DNA from: an uncultured Flavobacteriales bacterium
GTDB taxonomy: Bacteria; Bacteroidota; Bacteroidia; Flavobacteriales_D; Crocinitomicaceae
Length of the DNA stretch: 64,000 nucleotides
Direction of reading: 5' to 3'
Assembly: GCA_937973685.1 (NCBI GenBank)
Contig: CALJKJ010000015.1
Coordinates: forward strand, 67,813 to 131,812
Each line of letters opens with the position of its first letter. Within the stretch, counting starts at the first letter, position 1. Position numbers and translations under genes: made by a program. This document shows positions 35,945-43,728 of this stretch, piece after piece. The notes below the pieces were generated by a model. That model made no database searches, had not been told where the DNA came from, and saw only the letters and a list, made by a program, of their open reading frames with translations.

Positions 35945-35979
35945 AGTGGTAAAAAGTGGTAACAAATGTAAAAATGTGG
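35945..35979 (+). promoter_or_regulatory. Second, oppositely oriented MraZ-box-like array
   Basis: On the plus strand GTGG cores at 35946, 35956 and 35976, with a degenerate ATGT at 35966, also keep a 10-base period. The array faces away from mraZ, and no plus-strand gene follows it. It might let MraZ rings bind on both sides of the promoter region. Confidence 0.5.
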
Positions 35980-35994
35980 AAAAATAGCAGATAC

Positions 35995-36006
35995 GAACAA
36001 TTGTTC
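35995..36006. repeat. 12-base perfect palindrome GAACAATTGTTC
   Basis: A self-complementary site lies in the gap between the truC-like gene's end and mraZ. It is a candidate operator for a dimeric regulator, but no partner is known and chance cannot be ruled out. Confidence 0.35.
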
Positions 36007-36049
36007 ACCTGTAAAAACAAGCGACAAATTATTGCATGAAAAAAGAATA

Positions 36050-36724
36050 TTAGTGATTCAAAAAGGTGCTCCAGAAATCGGGCAAGGGCGCTTCAACTGC
36101 TATTGAATTACCCGTAACAGGATGATCAAAGACTAATTTGTAAGCATGAAGGAACAAGTACGGAATCCCCAATACTTCTTGAAAATAATGATTGTGGTGG
36201 CGGTTGCCGTATTTGGGATCGTTTATTATTGGGTGGGCAATTTTGTTAGCATGAATGCGCAATTGATGCATACGTCCAGTTTTCGGTGTGAATTCAACCA
36301 AACTATAACGTTGTTGTTCATAAGGCGGGATATTATATGTACGTTCGAGCAGTTCCAAACAACGAAACTCAGTCAACGCTTCTTTGTAATTGCCCCGTTC
36401 ATTTTTGACTGGCGTATCAATTAATCCAGTTGCAGGCAAATGTCCCCGTAATAGCGCACGGTATTTTTTTTGAATGAGTTGTTCATCAAATAATTGTTGG
36501 AATTTTCGGGCATTTGAAGCAGCTTTCACAAAGAGAATAAGTCCCGAGGTTTTTCTATCCAACCTGTGAATTGGGATTGGCGTCTCAAATCCTTCTAGAC
36601 GCAACAACTCAACGAGCGATAATTCATTTAATTCTCCTGCGTATTTGGAATGATGCACCACAACATTATTTGGCTTGTTAACCACGAAACAATAATCATC
36701 TTCATAAACCACTAATTGCGCCAT
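36050..36724 (-). CDS. truC: RluA-family pseudouridine synthase, TruC-like
   Basis: The start is set at the ATG at 36724 (MAQLVVYEDDYCFVVNKP, 224 residues), since conserved sequence begins there. The catalytic motif is HRLDRKTSGLILF with the active-site Asp near residue 54, followed by FTPKTGRMHQLRIHANKIAHPI. The compact size, absence of an S4 domain and the HPIINDPKYGNRHHN stretch match TruC, which modifies U65 in tRNA, better than RluC or RluD. The exact RNA target is inferred. It is divergent from engB. Confidence 0.82.
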   Translation of the reverse strand: MAQLVVYEDDYCFVVNKPNNVVVHHSKYAGELNELSLVELLRLEGFETPIPIHRLDRKTSGLILFVKAASNARKFQQLFDEQLIQKKYRALLRGHLPATGLIDTPVKNERGNYKEALTEFRCLELLERTYNIPPYEQQRYSLVEFTPKTGRMHQLRIHANKIAHPIINDPKYGNRHHNHYFQEVLGIPYLFLHAYKLVFDHPVTGNSIAVEAPLPDFWSTFLNH

Positions 36725-36785
36725 TGGACAAAGATAAGTGTTCCGACACAGCAAATTATCTCATTAAAAAATACTTTTAAAGTGC

Positions 36786-36793
36786 TACCTTTG
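36786..36793 (+). promoter_or_regulatory. -7 element TACCTTTG of engB
   Basis: An exact TAnnTTTG lies 17 bases upstream of the engB ATG at 36810, in the 85-base divergent gap. No -33 TTG is seen at proper spacing. Confidence 0.4.
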
Positions 36794-36809
36794 TAAAAAA
36801 TGAATCCCC

Positions 36810-37424
36810 ATGGATATTAAAGAAGCAAAATTTATCATTAGTAACACAGATATCAAATTATGTCCAACAGACGGCATGCCAGAATATGCATTTATTGGGC
36901 GTTCTAATGTTGGGAAGTCTTCTTTGATTAACATGATCACAGAGAAAAAAGATTTAGCAAAAACATCTGGACGTCCAGGAAAAACACAATTAATCAATCA
37001 TTTTTTAATTAACAAAGAATGGTACCTGGTAGATTTACCTGGTTATGGTTATGCAAAAGCCTCTAAATCAAGTAGAAATCAATGGGAAAAATTCATTTCT
37101 GAATACTTGATGAAGCGTGAAACTTTGATTAATATTTTTGTGTTAATTGATTCGCGATTAGAAGTACAAAAAATCGACTTGGAATTCATGTCGTGGTGTG
37201 CCGAAAAGCAATTGCCTTTTTCTATGGTTTTCACCAAAATAGATAAGCTTTCTAGTTCAGCGCTTCAAAAGAATCTTGCTGCATACAAAAAAGAGATGTT
37301 GAAGTATTGGGAAGAATTACCTCCAGTATTTACTACATCAGCTGAATCAAAATTTGGTCGTGAAAAATTGTTGAATTATATCGAATTCATCAATACTGAA
37401 TTGAACTTAAAAACGAAGAAATAA
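36810..37424 (+). CDS. engB: Ribosome biogenesis GTPase EngB/YsxC
   Basis: This essential Era-like GTPase acts in assembly of the large ribosomal subunit. The 204 residues have G1 GRSNVGKSS (30-38), switch I with AKTSGRPGKTQ, G3 DLPGYGYAKAS, G4 TKIDKL and a G5-like SAES. The PGKTQ and PGYGYA stretches are specific to the EngB group. It ends 5 bases before the convergent epimerase gene. Confidence 0.95.
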   Translation: MDIKEAKFIISNTDIKLCPTDGMPEYAFIGRSNVGKSSLINMITEKKDLAKTSGRPGKTQLINHFLINKEWYLVDLPGYGYAKASKSSRNQWEKFISEYLMKRETLINIFVLIDSRLEVQKIDLEFMSWCAEKQLPFSMVFTKIDKLSSSALQKNLAAYKKEMLKYWEELPPVFTTSAESKFGREKLLNYIEFINTELNLKTKK

Positions 37425-37429
37425 TTCGT

Positions 37430-38443
37430 TTAATCCATTTTTCCTTTTATTGTATTTGCTATTGTAGCTGTTATTGGGGTGAACTCAAAATCTGGAAATA
37501 AAGTTTTGACTTTCTTGGAAGAATAGACAGTAACCTCATGAGAACTTCGAACAGTATCTTTGGTGATACTTGGACGTTTGCCCGTTAAAAACGAATAAAC
37601 TCCAATTAAGCGCCAAGCAATTGCCGTTGCAATTTTTCCTACTTTGTAGCGCGGTTTTTTCACCTTCATTTGATCAGCAATTTGATCGATCACATCTTTG
37701 AATAAAAGTGAATGTCCAGTTACTAAAAAACGTTCATTGGCAATGCGTCGTTCGTGCAAGCGGCAAATAACTTCACTCACATCTCTGACATCGACAAATG
37801 CATTTCCGCCGCCTGTATAAAAAGACAAGCCATTTTGAATAGTTTGGAATAATTGCAAAGAACTCTCCGACCAGCTACCCGGTCCAAAAAACACACTTGG
37901 ATTAACAATAACGGCAGTTAATCCTTCTTCTATTCCTCTCCAAACTTCTTTTTCAGCACTATATTTTGAAACGCCATAACCACTTGCTTTTTCGTTTGCG
38001 TGCCAATGATTTGATTCGCGCTTCACATTATCCGTGAATGCTGAATCACTTCCAACAGCTGAAGTAGATGAAATATGAATAAAATGGTCAATACCCGAAC
38101 TCAATGCTTCGTTTACCATATTTGCGGTTCCGTTTCTATTAATTGCAATTAGCCGGTTAAAATCTCTTGATGCAAATGAAACCATTCCCGCACAATGAAT
38201 AACAGTAGTACAATTTTTTACAGCATACGCAACATCTTGTAAGTCAAGTATATCGCCTTTGAACCATTCAATTAAACCCAATAATTTAGCTGAATTTTCT
38301 ACTTTATAATAATGCAGCAAGTGATGAATAACTTGTTTTTTTGCTTCGTTTCTGTACATGGCCTTCACCCGATGTCCTTTCTTGATCAAATCAAAAACAA
38401 CATGAGAGCCCAATAAACCGGTTGCACCTGTGACTAAAATCAT
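37430..38443 (-). CDS. NAD(P)-dependent epimerase/reductase (extended SDR)
   Basis: The 337-residue sequence is an extended short-chain dehydrogenase: the nucleotide site is VTGATGLLGSHV at residues 4-15, the catalytic pair is YGVSKYSAEK, and an HISSTSAVG strand holds the catalytic Ser. The CAGMVSF and NPSVFFGPGSW pattern resembles dihydroflavonol-4-reductase-like and hopanoid-associated epimerases. The substrate is unknown. A variant -7 element (TACTTTTA) lies 4 bases from its ATG, which again suggests a leaderless message. Confidence 0.82.
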   Translation of the reverse strand: MILVTGATGLLGSHVVFDLIKKGHRVKAMYRNEAKKQVIHHLLHYYKVENSAKLLGLIEWFKGDILDLQDVAYAVKNCTTVIHCAGMVSFASRDFNRLIAINRNGTANMVNEALSSGIDHFIHISSTSAVGSDSAFTDNVKRESNHWHANEKASGYGVSKYSAEKEVWRGIEEGLTAVIVNPSVFFGPGSWSESSLQLFQTIQNGLSFYTGGGNAFVDVRDVSEVICRLHERRIANERFLVTGHSLLFKDVIDQIADQMKVKKPRYKVGKIATAIAWRLIGVYSFLTGKRPSITKDTVRSSHEVTVYSSKKVKTLFPDFEFTPITATIANTIKGKMD

Positions 38444-38576
38444 GAGTTAAAAGTACGATGAATTACACAATCAATAGCTGTTTTGAACTATAAATAGTAA
38501 CAAATGTACTCACTGATACACATCTTTATGTGTTATATTATTCATTTATTTCAAATTCAAAAAGAATTTGATTGAT

Positions 38577-38584
38577 TAATTTTG
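38577..38584 (+). promoter_or_regulatory. -7 element TAATTTTG abutting the 38589 lipoprotein start
   Basis: An exact TAnnTTTG ends 4 bases before the ATG at 38589, giving a predicted leaderless mRNA. It helps support this small open frame as a real gene. Confidence 0.45.
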
Positions 38585-38588
38585 TCAC

Positions 38589-38870
38589 ATGAAAATACTA
38601 CTGATCTTTAGCTTAGGTTTTATTACATTTTCTTGTCAATCTGAATACGAAAGACAACTATCTCAGTGCAAAACAATTGTAAACAAAGAAGTTACGATTC
38701 ATGCAACTGATGTGAAATCTAGTAACTCATTAAAAAAAGTCGCTGAAAAAATAGACTTTCACGCTCATTTATCTGGTAATGAGCGATTGTTTAAGCTTGA
38801 ATTAGCTGCTTACACCAAGTCATTAGCTACTGGCGACCACTCGAAAGAATTACTTACATATTTTCAGTAA
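38589..38870 (+). CDS. Small lipoprotein of unknown function
   Basis: The 93-residue product has a lipoprotein signal (MKILLIFSLGFITFSC, lipobox Cys at 16). The mature part is about 75 polar residues with mixed charge and a second Cys near residue 27. No family is recognised. Support for it being real is the clean lipobox and a promoter element right before the start. Its end overlaps the convergent alkyltransferase-like gene by 7 bases. Confidence 0.6.
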   Translation: MKILLIFSLGFITFSCQSEYERQLSQCKTIVNKEVTIHATDVKSSNSLKKVAEKIDFHAHLSGNERLFKLELAAYTKSLATGDHSKELLTYFQ

Positions 38871-39223
38871 AAATACGTAGATAATTCATTTGTTGGATCC
38901 CAAAAAATAGTTTTCCAATTCACAATAGCATCGTTTTCCACCATTACTCCTTCTTCTTTTAAGCGCAACTCCATTGTTTCTGGTGTTTCAAAATGATTTT
39001 TGCCTGTTAACAATCCATTTCTATTTACCACGCGATGTGCAGGTATAGTTGGGTTTTTGTGAGCTGCATTCATTGCCCAACCAACCATTCTGCTCGACTT
39101 TTTCGCTCCCAAATAATTTGCAATAGCACCATAACTTGTTGCTCTACCTTCAGGAATTAAGCACACAACTTGATAAACCCGTTCAAAAAAATCAACATGT
39201 TCCTCCGAAATTTTAGTAATCAT
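38864..39223 (-). CDS. Alkyltransferase-like protein (MGMT-fold DNA-binding domain)
   Basis: This 119-residue protein has only the C-terminal domain of O6-alkylguanine-DNA alkyltransferase, with the wing-helix stretch GRATSYGAIANYLGAKKSSRMVGWAMN. The active-site motif PCHRV reads PAHRV here (near residue 63), so the acceptor Cys is missing. Such ATL proteins cannot transfer the alkyl group but bind O6-alkylguanine lesions and hand them to nucleotide excision repair. That role is known for the family, not shown for this protein. Confidence 0.88.
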   Translation of the reverse strand: MITKISEEHVDFFERVYQVVCLIPEGRATSYGAIANYLGAKKSSRMVGWAMNAAHKNPTIPAHRVVNRNGLLTGKNHFETPETMELRLKEEGVMVENDAIVNWKTIFWDPTNELSTYFY

Positions 39224-39268
39224 CTGTAACGCTTTTAAAGGCTTAAATTATAGAATAAATCGATCATC

Positions 39269-39580
39269 ATGAAACGTTTAGTCATTTTTAGTTTGTTCTT
39301 CTTTGTTTTTGAAGGCAAGGCGCAAGAAGCATTTATAACTCAAACTTCTGAAACATTCGAAGTCCGATGTTATCCAAATCCTACAAGTGATTTGTTGATT
39401 GTTCAATCTTCTGTTCCTATCAAGACCATGCAACTAATCGATTTGAATGGACAAGTGGTTAAAGCAAATCCGCTACCGAACAACTGTTTTTCCATAGCAG
39501 ATTTACCAAATGGCTGGTTTTTTGTTTACATCGAAAACGAAGCTGGTGAAGTGGTGAAGAAGAATGTTTACAAGCAGTAA
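39269..39580 (+). CDS. Secreted mini-protein made of a T9SS type A sorting domain
   Basis: This 103-residue protein has a signal peptide (MKRLVIFSLFFFVFEGKAQ) and then, almost at once, a type A C-terminal sorting domain: CYPNPTSDLLIVQSS, MQLIDLNGQVV, FSIADLPNGWFFVYIENE and a basic KKNVYKQ end. Such domains direct cargo through the type IX secretion system of Bacteroidota. Only about 15 residues separate signal peptide and sorting domain, so there is no cargo domain. It could be a remnant of a larger gene or a true small exported protein. Confidence 0.8.
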   Translation: MKRLVIFSLFFFVFEGKAQEAFITQTSETFEVRCYPNPTSDLLIVQSSVPIKTMQLIDLNGQVVKANPLPNNCFSIADLPNGWFFVYIENEAGEVVKKNVYKQ

Positions 39581-39591
39581 CTAATACTACT

Positions 39592-40185
39592 TTAGCTACG
39601 CCCGATTACTTTGAGAAACGTTAGCCAAATAATTTTTATATCTTGAAAAAATCCTGCTTGTTGGACGTATTTGAGGTTAATAGCTAGTTTAGCAGGCATC
39701 ACTTCTTCAATGTAGGTTTTTTTAGGGTCTGGCGATTTTCCTAATAATTCATTTTCCTTGAAATATTCTAACGAAGCGTAGTCCGTTATTCCTGGTTTAA
39801 CATCCAATACTGCGCGTTGATGTTCATTGTACAACGCAACATACTCTGCAACTTCTGGTCTTGGTCCAACTATACTCATGTCGCCCAAAAGTACATTTAC
39901 AAATTGTGGAAATTCATCCAGTTTGTATTTACGTAAAAACAAGCCTGATTTTGTGATGCGGGAATCGTTCATACCTACAGTTAATTTGCCGAACTGATCA
40001 GCATTTTTCTGCATGGTTCTAAATTTCCACAAATGAAAAGGTCGTGCTTTTTTACCGATTCTTTCTTGAAAATAAAAAACACCTCCCTTACTTTCTAAAG
40101 CAATAACGATTGAAATGATACATGCTAATGGTAAAAACAACAGCAAAACGATTACAGAAAAAATGATGTCAAAAAGTCGTTTCAT
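39592..40185 (-). CDS. Undecaprenyl-phosphate sugar-1-phosphate transferase (PglC/WcaJ-C-terminal type)
   Basis: The 197-residue enzyme starts surface-glycan assembly by moving a sugar-1-phosphate from UDP-sugar to undecaprenyl phosphate. It has one N-terminal hydrophobic helix (re-entrant type) and the catalytic domain: FRTMQKNAD, SGLFLRKYKLDEFPQFVNVL with the essential Asp-Glu pair, and IVGPRPEVAEYV. The lack of WbaP-type extra helices puts it with the small monotopic group. It is the last gene of the polysaccharide locus and overlaps the aminotransferase by 4 bases. Confidence 0.88.
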   Translation of the reverse strand: MKRLFDIIFSVIVLLLFLPLACIISIVIALESKGGVFYFQERIGKKARPFHLWKFRTMQKNADQFGKLTVGMNDSRITKSGLFLRKYKLDEFPQFVNVLLGDMSIVGPRPEVAEYVALYNEHQRAVLDVKPGITDYASLEYFKENELLGKSPDPKKTYIEEVMPAKLAINLKYVQQAGFFQDIKIIWLTFLKVIGRS

Positions 40186-41393
40186 CCAAGTAGTTGCTTA
40201 ACAGCATTTTTAACAGCAGAAATAACGATTTGCACTTGATCATCTGTTAAATCAAAATACACAGGAAGGGTAATTTCATTGGAATACTTGTTCCACGCTT
40301 CCGGATAGTCTGTCATTTTATAACCTAAGTTTTTATATGCCGTTAATAATGGCAATGGCTGAAAATGTACATTTACGGAAACATCTTGATCGAAAATAGC
40401 TTGCATGATTGCATCGCGTTGGGATTCTGTTACACCTGCGATGCGCAATTGATACAAATGGTAACATGTTTCTCTATTTTCATCTTTCAACAGCGGTAAA
40501 AGCGCCCATTTTTCGTTTGCAAAACCTTCGTTATAGGCCAAACAAATCGCTTTTCTTCTATCGATATTTTCTTGAAAACGTGCTAATTCTACCAAACCAA
40601 TTGCAGCTTGAATATCGGTCATGTTGCATTTATATCCAGGTTCAAGTACGTCGTAACGCCAATTTCCTTTTTGTGCTTTTGCTAATGCATCTTTGCTTTG
40701 TCCGTGAAGCATTTTCATGCATAATTCCTTATAAATGGCTTCGTGATCGAATTGTTCGGGTAGATTGATTGACATCGTTCCACCTTCAGCTGTCGTTAAA
40801 TTTTTAACCGCATGAAAAGAAAAACACGTAACATCTGCCAAACTTCCTGACTTTTTGCCTTTGTATGTTGCTCCAAAAGAATGTGCTGCATCAGCAGCAA
40901 TTAAGATTCTCCCTAACTTTTCTTGATTGGGAGAATTAGCGTGAAACAACTTGTTTATTTCCGGATCATTTACAAGTGCATAAATCGCATCATAGTCGCA
41001 AGGAAAACCAGCTAAATCGACCGGCATAATTGCTTTGGTGCGAGGTGTAATTGCTTTTTTAATTGCAGCTACAGAAAGGTTGAAATCCTCCGCATTCAAA
41101 TCGACCATCACTGGTTTTGCGCCAGTATGAACAATCACATTTGCAGATGCACAATAAGTAATTGCAGGAACAATTACCTCATCTCCTTCACCGATTCCCC
41201 ACCAGCGCAGCAACAATTCCATTCCCGCAGTCCACGAACTAACAGCAACGGTGCATTTATTACCACAATATTCTGTCAATTGTTGTTCAAATAATTTGGT
41301 GCGTGGACCAGTAGTTATCCAACCAGATGTTAATGCGGCAGTTACTTCATCAATAACACGTTGATCAATACGTGGTGGAGAAAATGGAATCAT
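40182..41393 (-). CDS. DegT/DnrJ/EryC1/StrS family sugar aminotransferase
   Basis: This 403-residue PLP enzyme transfers an amino group to a keto-sugar nucleotide. Features are TSGWITTGPRTKLFEQQL at the N-terminus, the cofactor-stacking region SSWTAGMELLL, DAAHSFGATYKG and the Schiff-base Lys in FSFHAVKNLTTAEGG. The following gene is a PglC-type sugar transferase, so an amino-deoxy sugar at the start of the glycan is likely. No matching 4,6-dehydratase is in the window, so its substrate must be made elsewhere. Confidence 0.88.
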   Translation of the reverse strand: MIPFSPPRIDQRVIDEVTAALTSGWITTGPRTKLFEQQLTEYCGNKCTVAVSSWTAGMELLLRWWGIGEGDEVIVPAITYCASANVIVHTGAKPVMVDLNAEDFNLSVAAIKKAITPRTKAIMPVDLAGFPCDYDAIYALVNDPEINKLFHANSPNQEKLGRILIAADAAHSFGATYKGKKSGSLADVTCFSFHAVKNLTTAEGGTMSINLPEQFDHEAIYKELCMKMLHGQSKDALAKAQKGNWRYDVLEPGYKCNMTDIQAAIGLVELARFQENIDRRKAICLAYNEGFANEKWALLPLLKDENRETCYHLYQLRIAGVTESQRDAIMQAIFDQDVSVNVHFQPLPLLTAYKNLGYKMTDYPEAWNKYSNEITLPVYFDLTDDQVQIVISAVKNAVKQLLG

Positions 41394-41437
41394 GTTTGTT
41401 TTTTTTTGTAAAGATACTAAATGAAAGAAATTACAAA

Positions 41438-42667
41438 TCAGTTTTGACTTAAGGCCTTTAACTCAATCAAAAAATCTTGGGCAATTTTGTTTCTATTAAA
41501 CGTTTCCATGGCATATTTTCTACCATTTTTACCCATTTCAATTCCTAAATTAGGGTTGTCAATTAATTGTTGAATCGCTGCTATGAGCATTTGTGTGTTT
41601 TCTGGCTCAACAAATAAAGCTGCTTTTGCTTTATCAACAAAATGTGTTCGTGCTTCACCATCAACACCTAACAGTATTGGAATTTCCATTGCTAAGGTTT
41701 CAAAAACTTTTGAAGGAATAGCACCAGTAAACAGTGTTAAATTTCTCAAAGGAATGATAGCAACATTGACTTCTTTTAATACACTTGGCATGTCAGTTTT
41801 TGAAACCGGAGGTAGAAAATGAACATTATTAATACCCAATTCCAATTTCAATAATTGTAACCTTTCTAATTCAGGACCAGCACCTTGAATAATAAACTGT
41901 ATTTTTTGATCTGAATCAAAAAATTTTGCGGCATGTAAAATGATATCTAATCCTTGTGCATAACCAACAACACCTCCATAAAAAAACAACAATTGATTTT
42001 CATTAAATCCATTTTGTATTCGAAAACCATTCGCACTTATTTTATCCGGATTATAATAGTCTAAATCAACACCATTTGGCAACCAAATTACTTTTTTATG
42101 CGGAAAACGGCTTGCAATATCAGCTACTATTCCTTGTGTTTGTCCAGTAATTAAATGTGCCGAATTATAACACCTGCTTTCCAATTTATAGGCTAATTTT
42201 AAAAACGTTTTATTCGTTACTAACCCTAGTTTTTCTGCGCTTTCAGGCCATAAATCAGAAACGTTAAAGATTAATTTAGCCTTTAATTTTTTTGAGAGAA
42301 AAAGTGCCGAATATCCTAAAAACAAAGGGGGTGATTCAACCATTAAATAATCGAAGTTTTCTAATTTTCGTCCTCTGAAAATGGAAGTGAAAACAAAACT
42401 GAAATAATTTAGTAGCCGTATAAAGATAGATTTAGAACGAGAAACAAAAATTCGTGCACGGTGAATAATGATGTCGTCTATTATTTCTTCCTTTATTTTT
42501 CCATTTCGATACGCTACGTGTATTTCCATGGAAGGATAATTTGGCATTGCGGTTAAAACTTCGACGTGCAATCCATTTTTTTGAAGACGAACAGCCAGCT
42601 CATGCAATCTATTTTGAGGAGCTCCAATCTCTGGAGGATAGTATTGTGTTAGAATCAATAAGCGCAT
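41438..42667 (-). CDS. Glycosyltransferase family 4 (WbuB-like)
   Basis: The 409 residues have a GT-B fold. The N-terminal part reads LTQYYPPEIGAPQNRLHELA, a start common to WbuB-like transferases. The C-terminal nucleotide-sugar region shows FFYGGVVGYAQGLDIIL and IPSKVFETLAMEIPILLG, with the conserved Glu of the family. It is cytosolic and works on lipid-linked intermediates. WbuB relatives add FucNAc-type sugars, but specificity here is not decidable. wecB precedes it by 2 bases. Confidence 0.85.
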   Translation of the reverse strand: MRLLILTQYYPPEIGAPQNRLHELAVRLQKNGLHVEVLTAMPNYPSMEIHVAYRNGKIKEEIIDDIIIHRARIFVSRSKSIFIRLLNYFSFVFTSIFRGRKLENFDYLMVESPPLFLGYSALFLSKKLKAKLIFNVSDLWPESAEKLGLVTNKTFLKLAYKLESRCYNSAHLITGQTQGIVADIASRFPHKKVIWLPNGVDLDYYNPDKISANGFRIQNGFNENQLLFFYGGVVGYAQGLDIILHAAKFFDSDQKIQFIIQGAGPELERLQLLKLELGINNVHFLPPVSKTDMPSVLKEVNVAIIPLRNLTLFTGAIPSKVFETLAMEIPILLGVDGEARTHFVDKAKAALFVEPENTQMLIAAIQQLIDNPNLGIEMGKNGRKYAMETFNRNKIAQDFLIELKALSQN

Positions 42668-42669
42668 TT

Positions 42670-43728
42670 TTAATTTTTCTTTTGAAGTAATTCAACGAGC
42701 AAGGTTGCGGCATTACCGTTTCCAAAATAAGATTTTCTTTCTTCTGTAGGTTGAAAGTTTTGAATAGCTTCACAAATAGCCGATTTATCTGCTCCAACCA
42801 AACAGTTCCAACCATTTTGAATCGTTTCTACCCATTCTGTTTCGTCACGCAAAGTAATGCAAGGTTTTCCTAAGAAAAAAGCTTCTTTTTGGACGCCTCC
42901 ACTATCGGTGACTATTTTTCGCGCTGTTGCTTCCAATTGCACCATGTCCAAATAGCCAATTGGCTCAATTATTCGCACATTTTCACCTATCGTAATGCCA
43001 TAGTCAGCAATATATTTCTGAGTGCGCGGATGAAGTGGTAAAACGATTTGTTGTTTTGATTCCGTTAATGCTTCACAAATTTGTTTCAACCTATTCGGAT
43101 CATTGGTGTTTTCTGCTCGGTGAATGGTACATAATATAAAATCGTTCTCGTTCAAACCTAAACTAGCTAAAATCGTACTTTCTGTTTTTGCTTTTTCTGA
43201 AAAATAAAGAATGCCATCGTACATGACATCACCTATAAAATGTACGCCTTCACGAACGCCTTCTTGGTGCAAATTAGTGATTGCAGTTTGCGTTGGTACG
43301 AGTAATAATGTCGAAATATGATCGGTTAAAATTCTGTTTTGCTCTTCAGGCATTGCTTTATTGAAACTGCGTAATCCTGCTTCCACATGTATCACAGGAA
43401 TCAAAAGTTTAGAAGCAGCAAGTGCACCAGCTAATGTCGAATTGGTATCTCCGTAAACCATGACATAATCAGGTTTCTGATCCAATAAAATCTGTTCGAT
43501 AGCAGCTAACATTTTACCTGTTTGCTCCCCGTGATTTCCCGAACCAACTTGCAAAAAATATGCTGGTTTTGGTATTCCTAATTCTTCAAAAAAAACATCA
43601 GACATTGCAGCGTCATAATGTTGTCCTGTGTGTATGATGACTTCCTCAATAGATTTCCTCAAGGTAGTCGAAACAGCGGCAGCTTTTATAAATTGAGGGC
43701 GTGCGCCCAATACTGTTACTATTTTCAT
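42670..43728 (-). CDS. wecB: UDP-N-acetylglucosamine 2-epimerase (non-hydrolysing)
   Basis: WecB interconverts UDP-GlcNAc and UDP-ManNAc. The 352 residues show VTVLGARPQFIKAAAVS at the start, YGDTNSTLAGALAA, HVEAGLRSFNKAMPEEQNR and the C-terminal VTDSGGVQKEAFFLGKPC, all standard. A related enzyme (WbjD type) makes UDP-FucNAc precursors, so the reaction could differ in sugar detail. The start overlaps the ligase gene by 4 bases. Confidence 0.92.
   Translation of the reverse strand: MKIVTVLGARPQFIKAAAVSTTLRKSIEEVIIHTGQHYDAAMSDVFFEELGIPKPAYFLQVGSGNHGEQTGKMLAAIEQILLDQKPDYVMVYGDTNSTLAGALAASKLLIPVIHVEAGLRSFNKAMPEEQNRILTDHISTLLLVPTQTAITNLHQEGVREGVHFIGDVMYDGILYFSEKAKTESTILASLGLNENDFILCTIHRAENTNDPNRLKQICEALTESKQQIVLPLHPRTQKYIADYGITIGENVRIIEPIGYLDMVQLEATARKIVTDSGGVQKEAFFLGKPCITLRDETEWVETIQNGWNCLVGADKSAICEAIQNFQPTEERKSYFGNGNAATLLVELLQKKN

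Larger units (their letters stand above)
35792..36049. other. Regulatory gap upstream of mraZ (258 bases)
   Basis: This is the largest gap in the window. It contains a minus-strand MraZ-box-like array (35825-35853), a plus-strand array of the same type (35945-35979), a possible -7 element TATTTTTG on the minus strand (35892-35899) and a perfect 12-base palindrome (35995-36006). A minus-strand open frame inside it is AT-rich and unlike any protein. Confidence 0.7.

Noticed and set aside
35845..36027. Minus-strand open frame of 60 codons in the mraZ upstream gap
   Set aside because: It is AT-rich, Phe-rich and low in complexity, and it covers the regulatory repeats; no family resemblance.
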